This document shows, piece after piece, positions 1 to 8,991 of a DNA stretch of 64,000 nucleotides (the first letter of the stretch is position 1; every line of letters starts with the position of its first letter). The notes below the pieces were generated by a model. It was not told the DNA's origin. It saw only the letters and a list, made by a program, of their open reading frames with translations, and did no database searches. This stretch comes from Papiliotrema nemorosa. Lineage: Eukaryota > Basidiomycota > Tremellomycetes > Tremellales > Rhynchogastremaceae. The stretch spans positions 62,001-126,000 of the forward strand of contig JASKOT010000008.1 in the NCBI GenBank assembly GCA_032158125.1, written 5' to 3'. Position numbers and translations under genes: made by a program.

Positions 1-757
1 AAGGGTTGGATAATGACGACCAATTAATGGGTCTTGCGTTTTTGGACGTTCAGATTTACGTCACGTCCATTCGGGTGTTCAAGAATTTCATCCTCATTTC
101 GGATGTGTTGAGATCGGTCTGGCTGTGCTCGTTGCAGGAGAACCCGTACAAGATTACGGTCATTGGGAGGGATTTGCAACAAGTGTCGGTTATGACGGGC
201 GACTTTTTGGCTCACGAGGGGTCGGTCACGTTTGTCACGACGGATAAGAGTGGGGTCATGCGGATGGTGGATTTCGACCCGGCACATCCGGATTCGCTGA
301 ATGGGGAGAGGTTGGTGTTGAAGACAGAGTATGGATTGGGAGTGCCGACCACTCAGTCGAGGGTGATTGCGAGGAGGAGGACAGTCGAGGAGGACAGCGC
401 TCCGCAGACGCAGATCATCTATGGTGGGTGCAGAGCGCGGCGTGGCTGACGACAGCTACAACGGATGGAGCTTTGACGACTCTGGTCTCGGTCAAAGAGG
501 CGCGGTTCAAGCGCTTGCAACTAGTCTCGGAACAACTAGTCAGGAATGCTCAACATGTGGCGGGTCTGAATCCGAGGGCGTTTAGGACGGTAAGGAATGA
601 GCTGGGTAGGCCTTTGGCAAAGGGGATACTGGATGGGAATCTGCTGGAACACTTTGCCTTGCAACCGTCGGGGAGGCAGAGGGAGATGATGAGGCAGATT
701 GGAACCGACGAGGTGACTGTCGCCAGTGATTTGGTAGCGTTGAGTGGGTTCTGGTAA
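1..757 (+). CDS. CFT1: CPSF160/Cft1, cleavage and polyadenylation factor large subunit (3' part only)
   Basis: Partial gene whose 5' part lies left of the window. It encodes the C-terminal CPSF-A region of the large, beta-propeller-rich subunit of the nuclear mRNA 3'-end processing complex, which helps recognise the poly(A) signal. Family landmarks are visible: KNFILISDVLRSVWL, FLAHEGSVTFVTTDKSG, QHVAGLNPRAFRTVRN and KGILDGNLLEHF, ending in SGFW then TAA at 755-757. The reading frame is open from base 3. One intron at 424-455 (32 nt, GTGGGT donor, CTGAC branch, CAG acceptor) must be removed; splicing joins IIY to ATTDGALTTLV, as expected for the family. The next gene on the other strand (TDG) is convergent. 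Recognition is secure; the missing N-terminus is only an effect of the window edge. Confidence 0.93.
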
Positions 758-1157
758 TTGCTCTACTGTAGCCTGATAGCATACGTAACTTGGAGGCGAT
801 CCCCGGGATTTGAATGACACTTACAGTACATTCGCCATCTCCACATTGAGGATCCTTCTTCCTCCTCATTCTTTCCCCTCTCTCCTTTTGTCATTGTCTC
901 TCGAGACGTCTTTGTCTGAGTTCACCAGAGCTAATAACCTTCAAGCGACTGATGTGACTATCTGTCGAAGGTTGTACTTGTCTGCCCAAGATCTCCGACG
1001 ACTAACACCCAAAACTGCTTTAGTTCGGGAAGGCAGTCAAAACCTCGGCCAATGTGAGCTGACCTTTTCCCCTATCACTGAATCCCGTGTAGCCGCTTTT
1101 GATACTCTACAGAGCGTCTCAGCCTGCACTTTTCTCTACTGACATATCGCATCCGAG

Positions 1158-1748
1158 ATGTCCGCATCGATGTCGCAAGCGAATACGGTCACCCACCCAG
1201 GGACTGGAGAAACAGCCCTCTCGTGGAGAGCAATGTGGGAGACTAGAGATAAATCGGAACATCCATGGCTCAAAATATTAAAAGGGGAGAAAGCTGCCAA
1301 AGCAACAGACCGTGTCAAATTAATTACCAAGATTGGGATCAGGTACTCGACCAAATGTACCCGACGAGCATGGAGAAATTCGAGCTCAAGCTCTTCTTGC
1401 CAGACATCAATGCGCACCATTGAGATGCCACCACAACGACAGGGAAAACCGAAAGACGCGATCGGCCAAGGTGGTCGGCGAAGGCGGCGGCGACAGAGAC
1501 CAAGAAGAAGAACAAGAAGAAGAAGAAGAAGAAGAAGAAGGAGACCTCGAATCAAGCGAGAAGGAAGAGCCTGTCAGACCCGTCAAGAAGCAAAGGACAA
1601 ATGCCAAGACGAAAGCGTCAAAGTCGGGCAAAACCAAGCATTGCCGAGAAACGACAGGAAATTACTCATCCACGAGCGAGAGAGAATCCTAGATCGTCGC
1701 GCGCTGAAAGGATACAGTATCTTCGGCAGCAAGAGACGGATGAGGTAG
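1158..1748 (+). CDS. Candidate Arg/Lys-rich coding region, unresolved
   Basis: The interval 758-2056 between CFT1 and TDG holds no gene I recognise. The longest plus-strand frame starts at ATG 1158 and runs 196 codons, the second half being almost pure Arg over a GAA/AGA repeat. In the +1 shifted frame the same stretch reads as an acidic Glu run followed by a Lys-rich basic segment (about 1333-1692), which looks more protein-like. A third frame at about 1264-1417 gives a short plausible segment with MYPTSMEKFELKLF. I found no splice sites that join these frames cleanly. It may be a small fast-evolving nuclear protein, a pseudogene or non-coding DNA. No function is proposed. Confidence 0.2.
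   Translation: MSASMSQANTVTHPGTGETALSWRAMWETRDKSEHPWLKILKGEKAAKATDRVKLITKIGIRYSTKCTRRAWRNSSSSSSCQTSMRTIEMPPQRQGKPKDAIGQGGRRRRRRQRPRRRTRRRRRRRRRRPRIKREGRACQTRQEAKDKCQDESVKVGQNQALPRNDRKLLIHERERILDRRALKGYSIFGSKRRMR
1502..1541 (+). repeat. GAA/AAG trinucleotide repeat
   Basis: A near-perfect purine-only trinucleotide run of about 40 bases with one AAC interruption near the start. It could encode poly-Glu, poly-Lys or poly-Arg depending on frame, and it creates a spurious poly-Leu/Ser reading frame on the opposite strand. Confidence 0.85.
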
Positions 1749-2056
1749 ATTCAGCCAGGTGCGGTAACATTTCCCGACAGTGTCAAGTATGTCAATCCTC
1801 GTAAGACCGCGAGGCGTCTGTTGTACGTCTATTCTACGTGTGTTTCATACAAAATGCCCGGGCTCAGCGATACCAGCGGGTTTTCTCAGCCTATCGCTCT
1901 CCTCTGGGTGGGCTGAGCGCGACCCCAGCTGCCTGTTCGAGTTTTGCCTCATTGTTTCGGCAGAGGATCTCTTTGACAACGACGCATTTTCCCGGAGCGA
2001 TCAGGACGGAGGTCAAGTCGGCCAGCATAAATCAAGTGGCGAATCCTGTCATTCTG

Positions 2057-3455
2057 TCACATCATCTTCCCCTTGGAGATCGCAAGCGCTCGAATCTCTT
2101 GCACGGTCCCCGCCACGCCTTCCAGATTTATGTCTCTGCAAAGGCCGGGAGGATAGCCATCGACCAGACTGTCGGCAAATCGCTTGAGATGGGAGAAGAT
2201 GACAATCTGTTCTGCCAACTATCCTTAGCATAAGCTTGTCACGCTGAGTCCCTACCGGTGTGCGCTCGAGACCCGACGTATTAGGTGTGACCCAAAAATA
2301 CGTAAAACCCATCTCATTCTGTAGCCTGAAACCCCGAGGATGTGTCCAATTGATGGTCGGCTTCTTCGCCGCAGCTGCCGATTCTAGACGAGGCGGGATA
2401 TCGGGTTTCAGGTCGTCATTAGACTCCTCGTCTTTTTCGCCGACTTTCACGAGACGCTTGTCATCTTCCGGTTCCTCTTTCACTTCAATCTCACGAGGCA
2501 AGGGCTGCTCCACTCCGACCTCCACCTTCACCTCGCGACCTTCCACCTTTGAGATCGCAATCGCCGGACCAGCAGTCTTCGACACCACGCTCTCGTACAC
2601 ATCCCAAATCTTCTTCCCAACGAAACAAACAACCCTCGGCCGATTCGCCAGGATCTTCAGGGTGAGATGGTGAACGTTGAGCCGCATCTCTAGCGTGGAG
2701 AGTTCGGATTGCTACCTTCAGCTAACATCCATCACGATGCTCACCTCGGAGGTCGGTCTATCGCAAAGATTGGTCTGGCATGAGCGTGATCGCTGCGTTT
2801 TACTCACCAGACCAAAGCTGAACAACTCGGGCATCAAGTGATCCTCGGTTGGACTGACTTGGCGATCTGTTATTCCGGAATGATATAAAGATTTCTGCCT
2901 CAGTTCTGCTCGCCGTGGAAACCTACCCAAAACTTATTGGTAGGATGGGCAAAGTGATGACCGAGCGTGGAAGACATTTTGCCTGAAATCAGAAATAGGC
3001 AAGGTATGCAACCTACCAGGACTATCAGGTGTTTAGCGTGGTAAGTAGATTAGAATCACGATCAAGAATGACCCACTTGATCCCACAAAAGACGACTGAT
3101 ATTAGATCCACTCACATACTCACCCACTATTCAGATCAGGCTTGAGATGGTCGGTCACCGGTTTCAGATGGGCATACAACTCTGGGCTCGCAAACGGTCT
3201 CGGCTTTTTGCCCGAGCCAGGCGACCTGGTCGACCCAGAACGCTTCCGGATTGCTACCGGACTCTCCTCTTGCTCGTCACCGGCATCCACACCAAACCTC
3301 TTGCTACTGCTGGTCGATCGACGTCCAGACCTGGTCGGAGTGGATGGACCGGCCTCGGCCGGACCGTCCCACTCTTTACGTTTTGCTCTTGGCGACGAAT
3401 CATCGTAGGCATACTTTGCGAGTCGCTGTGCCAAGGTCGCTGAAGGATTTGTCAT
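2057..3455 (-). CDS. TDG/Thp1-type mismatch-specific uracil/thymine DNA glycosylase
   Basis: Monofunctional base-excision repair enzyme of the TDG/MUG family, which removes U or T opposite G. Exons (minus strand, in order): 3455-3128, 3095-3077, 3021-3017, 2982-2927, 2894-2808, 2774-2745, 2711-2256, 2218-2057; total 1143 nt, 380 residues. Splicing yields IVFCGINPGKMSS followed by GHHFAHPTNKFW, the first catalytic motif with its Asn, and later FWVTPNTSGLER, the second motif. Between them a core strand reads PRVVCFVGKKIWDVYES. The N-terminal ~100 residues are Ser/Pro/Lys-rich and probably disordered, as in other TDGs. A charged insertion of about 75 residues (roughly 221-295) separates the core from the second motif and contains two SUMO-consensus-like sites, VKVE and VKEE. 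Three introns are 32-33 nt. The start is the first ATG of exon 1. Divergent from the small gene at 4014. Confidence 0.9.
3017..3021 (-). other. 5-nt microexon encoding part of the TDG active-site motif
   Basis: On the minus strand this exon reads TCCTG, preceded by an AG acceptor (3022-3023) and followed by a GTAGGT donor (3011-3016). The upstream exon ends ATCAA and the downstream exon starts GCAAAATG, so the junction reads ATC AAT CCT GGC AAA ATG, giving I-N-P-G-K-M. Skipping it breaks the frame and deletes the catalytic Asn-Pro-Gly. The flanking introns are 55 nt (3022-3076) and 34 nt (2983-3016). Confidence 0.85.
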
Positions 3456-4013
3456 TGGGGTATCGACTCAATCCAGTCAACCGGATAGACCTACCGTCAG
3501 CTGTATTTAGGCGCGCGAGTCTGAATGTTTCACATGATAGGCGCAGTGAATGTTTTGGCTCCACACGCTCCCTCTTGCCACCCGGTTATCAATATGAAAT
3601 CGATGGGTCCCCACAGTTCGCTTGTCCGATTCTTTGGGGGAATGGGAATGCCCAAAAAACGCCTTCAGCGACGTCGACCTCGAGAGTGCAGTCCTCGACA
3701 TTCATTTCCATATACCATTCATTCACATTCACCCAGATACGAGCAGCCGACTTGACCCACTGGACACTACATACACCGCATACCTTGCACCTTGGCCAAC
3801 TTTTATCACTTGGACACTCGCCTACACCCCCTACCCCAACCCGGAGGCCCCCGCTGACCCCTCACGCGACTCTCGACGCGGTAGTCACCATCTACTGATC
3901 AGTGAGTGGCTCGCTGTACACCAGTTGCTACCACCCATACTGACTTCGCAGACTAGAACCTCCTTTCACCTTGTCCCACATTTTTGGGGACCCTACCCAT
4001 TACCCACCTCGCC
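3456..4013. promoter_or_regulatory. Divergent promoter region with a likely 5'-UTR intron
   Basis: Non-coding 558-bp space between the start of TDG (minus) and the small gene at 4014 (plus). The 4014-proximal part is strongly C-rich on the plus strand. A well-formed intron, 3902-3951 (GTGAGT donor, ACTGAC branch, CAG acceptor, 50 nt), sits in what should be the 5' untranslated leader of the plus-strand gene. No other feature was recognised. Confidence 0.5.
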
Positions 4014-4493
4014 ATGTCAATTGGACCCACATACCCACAACCCACGTCCCGACCTCAGACTGAAACCGATACCACCTGGGACGCTCCATCTCCCACCGAC
4101 AGCGAGAGTTCCGAGACCCACACCTCCCCTCTTGCGACCTCGCATACCGCCGTGCACTCTGCACCCAGCTCTCCCACCAAAATGACCACCTCTCTCCCCA
4201 AAACTTCACCACCCAATCGACCCGCATTCACCAGCCGAACGTCCCGACCCCGAGGATTGGGCCTGACACCCATGTCCACCAACACCTCTTCATTACCCCT
4301 CGGCACGGGCGCCTTGCCCAAAGCCCAACCCCTTTCCCGAGCACTCTTTGCCCGAATGGCAAATGATACCCCTCATGCGGGCATGACTGCCGGGTCAAAG
4401 AAAAAGGCTGGACCGAAATTGATCGTCCCGACCAAGGCATTCAAGACTACATTCGAGCTCGACCTCTCTGCCAGCGAACTTGCCCGACGATAA
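4014..4493 (+). CDS. Small uncharacterised Ser/Thr/Pro-rich protein
   Basis: Single-exon ORF of 159 codons starting at an ATG in good context (CTCGCCATGT); an upstream in-frame ATG at 3984 is in poorer context. The first ~95 residues are low-complexity Ser/Thr/Pro and probably disordered. The C-terminal ~60 residues look more constrained: an Ala/Leu segment (PLSRALFARMAND), a Lys-rich stretch (GSKKKAGPKLIVPTK) and a final AFKTTFELDLSASELARR before TAA. No signal peptide, membrane segment or known domain is visible. The strong C-ending codon bias and the probable leader intron support it being a real expressed gene. I do not recognise it and propose no function. Confidence 0.6.
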   Translation: MSIGPTYPQPTSRPQTETDTTWDAPSPTDSESSETHTSPLATSHTAVHSAPSSPTKMTTSLPKTSPPNRPAFTSRTSRPRGLGLTPMSTNTSSLPLGTGALPKAQPLSRALFARMANDTPHAGMTAGSKKKAGPKLIVPTKAFKTTFELDLSASELARR

Positions 4494-4808
4494 CACGGCA
4501 AAAGTATAACGATTCACCACGCATTTCACGTCACCCAGTCATGTGCAACCTCGGGCAGGATCCACCGTGTTGCAACCACGTACCCCGAGAGGGTCATTAT
4601 GTATGTATGTAGGAATGAACAATAGCGCAAAGTAAAGTATACACCATATGTACAAAGTCAATGTATACACCATGTACCCCCCCATGCCACGTCAGGCTCC
4701 TACGCGTCGAAAGGTGAAATGTTCCATCGGAAAGGGCGACGCGTCTGAACAAGCCTCTTGGTATCATTTCATGTTCTTTCTCTCTACTTCACCCATTCAC
4801 CCCTCACC
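4494..4808. other. Intergenic space between two plus-strand genes
   Basis: Contains the 3' end region of the 4014 gene (AT-rich with several GTATGT/ATGTATG stretches around 4597-4670) and the promoter of MCM7, ending in a pyrimidine-rich leader just before the MCM7 ATG. No separate gene is visible. Confidence 0.5.
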
Positions 4809-7259
4809 ATGGCATCCGTAGGAGTCCTCCCCGTCGCAGGTATTCAGATCGACTATGAAGAAGAGACTGAAAAAATCACCGAGTTTCTATCCCGCTATGT
4901 CCCCCCACCACGCACCGCTCGACGCGACTTGCCAGAGGACGACGATGAAGAGGCTGAAGAGGAAGACCTGGCCGACGATGTAGCAGACTTAGATGTCGAT
5001 GATGAAAACAACCCAAGGAGCAAAGCCAAGTACATGAGGGTCCTCCGTCGTGTCGCCAACCGACAAACATCCGAGGTCATTGTAGATTTGGCAGACTTGC
5101 GAAAGGTAAGCCCAACTCTTGACCCAACTCACCGCAGTACTCCAACGACACGTCCCTCCTCAACAACATTATGAAAAACACCCGACGATACATCCAACTG
5201 TTCGCCGACGTGATTGACAAGCTCATGCCCGAACCCGACGCCGAGATGGACTACACGGAAGACGTCCTCGACCTGATCATGCAACAGCGACGCGAGATGA
5301 ACGATCAAATCATGAATGGCGAACGTTCGGAGAGCGGCATGTTCCCCCCAGAGCTCATGCGAAGATAGTAAGCTACCTTCCCGCTTGGGCTGACCCCAGC
5401 AACGTCTACTTCAAACCGCCCAGAAGCAACGACGTCTTGGCCGTCCGAGCGGTCCGCGGCGCCCACCTAGGCAAACTCATCACCGTCCGAGGTATCGTCA
5501 CCCGCGTCTCCGAAGTCAAACCTCTCCTCCTGGTCAACGCCTATACTTGCGACTCGTGCGGCAATGAAATCTTCCAAGAGGTCGCCTCGAAAGCCTTCAC
5601 TCCTCTCGCAACCTGCCCCTCTGAACAATGCCAAAAGAACCAGACCAATGGCCAACTCCACATGCAGACCCGGGCGTCTCGATTCCGTCCCTTCCAAGAG
5701 GTCAAAATTCAAGAAATGGCCGATCAGGTGCCCGTAGGACACATCCCTCGGTCCATGACCATTCACCTGTACGGCACCTTGACACGCACAGTCAATCCCG
5801 GAGACGTGGTCAATATCTCCGGAATCTTCCTCCCCACCCCATATACCGGATTCCGAGCCATCCGAGCGGGTCTCCTCCAGGATACCTTCCTAGAAGCCAT
5901 GCACGTGCATCAGCTCAAAAAGCAGTACCACGCCATGGAGATCACGCCTGAAATGCAGGATCGAATAGCCGACATGGGACAAGATCCCAACCTCTACTCC
6001 CGTCTCGCCAACTCTATCGCACCGGAAATCTACGGTCACGAGGATGTCAAAAAGGCCCTCTTGCTTCTCCTCGTCGGCGGAGTCACCAAAAACGTCAGCG
6101 ACGGCATGAAGATCCGAGGAGACATCAACGTCTGCCTCATGGGAGACCCCGGTGTGGCCAAATCCCAACTCCTCAAATACATCACCAAAGTCGCTCCTCG
6201 AGGCGTCTACACCACCGGTCGAGGTTCCTCTGGCGTTGGTCTGACCGCCGCGGTGATGCGTGACCCGGTCACTGACGAAATGGTCCTCGAAGGAGGAGCC
6301 CTCGTCCTGGCCGACAACGGAATCTGCTGCATTGATGAGTTTGACAAAATGGACGAATCCGACCGAACGGCCATTCACGAGGTCATGGAGCAACAAACCA
6401 TTTCCATCTCCAAAGCCGGAATCACCACCACGCTCAACGCCCGAACATCCATTCTTGCCGCTGCGAACCCTCTCTACGGCCGATACAACCCAAAACTCTC
6501 CCCGATCGAAAACATCAACCTCCCCGCTGCTCTCCTCTCCCGTTTCGATGTCCTCTTCCTCATCCTCGACACACCATCCCGAGACGACGACGAGCGACTT
6601 GCCCAGCACGTTACCTATGTCCACATGCACAATACCCATCCCGAGCTCGATTTCGAACCCATCGAACCCACCCTCATGAGACATTACATTGCCGAGTGCC
6701 GTAAAGTCCGACCCATCGTCCCGCCCGCCATGTCTGAATACATTGTCAGCTCCTACGTTCAAATGCGGAAACAGCAAAAAGAAGACGAAGCAGACGACAA
6801 GCAATATGCCTATGTATCCGCTCGTACCCTTTTGGCCGTCTTGCGTCTATCCCAAGCACTGGCCAGGTTACGTATGGACAATGTGGTAGGACAAGGAGAC
6901 GTCGACGAGGCGTTGAGGTTGATGGATGTCTCCAAAGCGTCATTGTACGAGAACAGCAATGGCAGGACGGGAGAAGATCAGACAGATACATCGAAAATCT
7001 TCAGGATCATCAAGGATATGGCTTCTGGAGGTTTAAGACGCGCTGGTTCAGACGACGAGGAAGAGCTGGAGGAATTGGCGATGAACGATGTGAGGTCTCG
7101 AGTGGTCGCCAAGGGATTCACCGATACACAGCTCATGGATACTGTCCTAGAGGTAGGTCGCATTGCACACTGCGCTGACGGTAGTACGAAAACATGGGCG
7201 TCTTGGTACGAACGGCCAACGGGACTAGGGTACGATTCGTCGCCCCCGACGAGTTTTAG
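4809..7259 (+). CDS. MCM7: MCM7, subunit of the MCM2-7 replicative helicase
   Basis: Subunit of the hexameric DNA helicase that licenses origins and unwinds DNA at forks in the nucleus. Four exons (4809-5105, 5138-5367, 5400-7152, 7185-7259) give 784 residues; all three introns are exactly 32 nt. Visible elements are the N-terminal domain with an acidic loop (about residues 40-65), a C4-type zinc finger starting at CDSCGNE (about 225), Walker [10 protein letters not shown] (about 425), Walker [10 protein letters not shown] (about 486), the arginine finger in LLSRFDVLF (about 555) and a C-terminal winged-helix region ending in RFVAPDEF. The start was chosen at 4809 (CTCACCATGG context) rather than an in-frame ATG at 4758, which would add 17 residues that do not fit the family. 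The last intron must be spliced to reach the conserved C-terminus. Tail-to-tail with DCAF7, 152 bp apart. Confidence 0.96.
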
Positions 7260-7411
7260 GGTGGGTCTATGGATCTTGTAACGATTGAACGCTTTCGGTT
7301 TGCGATTAGTATGCATCTGCTGTTTCTCAATCCACTCTACCTAGCCAATCGTGTCATGGTGATTCATAAACATTTCGTTCAGACTGTCTCTCTATACCTC
7401 GGATCACCAGA

Positions 7412-8787
7412 TCACACTTGTAGAACAGTCATCTTTTGCCCAGAGATGGCCCCGATCCAATCTCCATTCTCTGTAAAAGCGAGATTGTTAATCTCCCCAT
7501 CTGCTGTCCATGCCTTTGCCGGCAACACCTCGACCGCTTTGGCAGGTGACGGCGTTCTATTCGTGTTGGGAGTGGCGGGAGGTGAGAGGGCATAAGATGG
7601 GCTGACGCCTTTCGTATCCGACCTGGATTCACTTCGAGGGGTGGGCAAGGGCGAGTTTAGATCATATAGCAACAATTGACAGTCGTCCCCTGACATCAGC
7701 TTCGTCTTCCTTGTGGACGCACCGCAACTGGCTATCCAGCCTCCACCCGACCCTTCCGGTCCACCCGCACCCCACGATATCGCCCCGAGAGGCGCTTGAT
7801 GCCCTACAAGCTCAGCCACCGGGTGTCCAGGCGACCTCATATCCAGAATAAACGTCTTTGAATCGTCTAGCCCAAAACAAGCGAGCATGTGTCTTCGTCA
7901 GCCAATTGAAGAGGTGTTGAGCGTACTGCTCGGTATTGCTAAACCCTATCCTAGCCAATGGCGTCCCATTTGTAGACTCGTATAGGATAGTCGAATGCTC
8001 CAGCTGACGCAGGTCGAATGCCCGTAGAGATCCATCCGCGCCGACAGAGACAAAGATATCGGGTGATTGCGGCAACCACGCCCTGGGACATTAGCGATGT
8101 TGCGCGCGAAAAGTACCTACAGATCATAGACCGCTCGATCGTGAGCGATTAGCTGGGTGATTGCTTGCGAAGTATTTATATCCCACAATGTCGCCGTGGT
8201 ATCTATCGAGCACGTCACGATACTCTCTGGTCGTGATGGGTTCCATGCAAACGAGGTAATGGGCGGTAACCCCGTCTGAGGGGACTTGCTCTGCGAGTCA
8301 GCATTCTACGCAAGTATTGCACTTGGCTCACATTGGTGAGGACACTCCTCGTGTTCAATACGTGATCCTGATACGATCCATTGCGCCCGACGTAACCCCC
8401 ATTCCCTCCCCCTTCCCAATTTTGTGCCAGATCCCATATCCTCAATACATCTCCCGTAGTAGCCAAGAGCTCTGGTCCATCATTCCCATCTGCATACGCG
8501 TTGGCGAGTACCGACTGTGCAGGCTCCCAAGCGACCTTTGTAGCGGGGAACCCGAGGTTCACCGAGGCGATCTGTTGCAACGAGCTCCCTCCGTTGACTT
8601 GATCAGTCACGATGAGTTTGTTGGTAGCTCCATGTATAAGAGTAGTCAGAGCTGCTCTGAAAGGATGTTGAGGGGAATGTGAGAAGCCTAGACCGTACAG
8701 CGGAACTGCGAATTAGCTCGAGACCCGGTCCTGAGGAAGATACTCACACTGCGACTCGTATTGCATGGGCCCGGCTTGTTGCATCAT
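7412..8787 (-). CDS. DCAF7/WDR68 (AN11/TTG1-type) WD40 scaffold protein
   Basis: WD40 adaptor of the DCA7/AN11/TTG1 family; in other eukaryotes it scaffolds DYRK kinases and cullin-4 ligases. Exons in order: 8787-8748, 8705-8332, 8290-8121, 8082-7927, 7892-7723, 7689-7412; 1188 nt, 395 residues. Diagnostic family strings are [64 protein letters not shown] and the end [20 protein letters not shown] then LQV. The second-to-last blade carries an insertion of about 45 Ser/Pro/Thr-rich residues (around [14 protein letters not shown]) absent from the animal protein, probably a disordered loop. The start MMQQAG is the only ATG in the short first exon's open frame. Divergent from UPF2 across about 204 bp that should serve as a shared promoter. 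Confidence 0.92.
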
Positions 8788-8991
8788 TGCACCAGTATCT
8801 GAGCTATCAGGGAGCTCAGGATGGGACCGGTATCGGGAGGTATCATATGATCATCAGCGTGTTGAGAAGGAGTCAATGACCAAGACTCACAGCACCGAGC
8901 TCTACTCTGGACGCAACCCCCCTTTCCTTTCTCCTCCACCTTTCCTCGCATCTCACCGTCCAACTCCCCATCTCAACACCTCACCCGCCTC

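Noticed and set aside
1136..1555. Minus-strand ORF with a poly-Leu start resembling a membrane segment
   Set aside because: The Leu run is the reverse reading of the GAA repeat; the rest lacks family features.
5890..6804. 304-codon open frame antisense to MCM7
   Set aside because: It lies wholly inside the conserved ATPase coding region and its composition reflects the codon bias of the plus strand.
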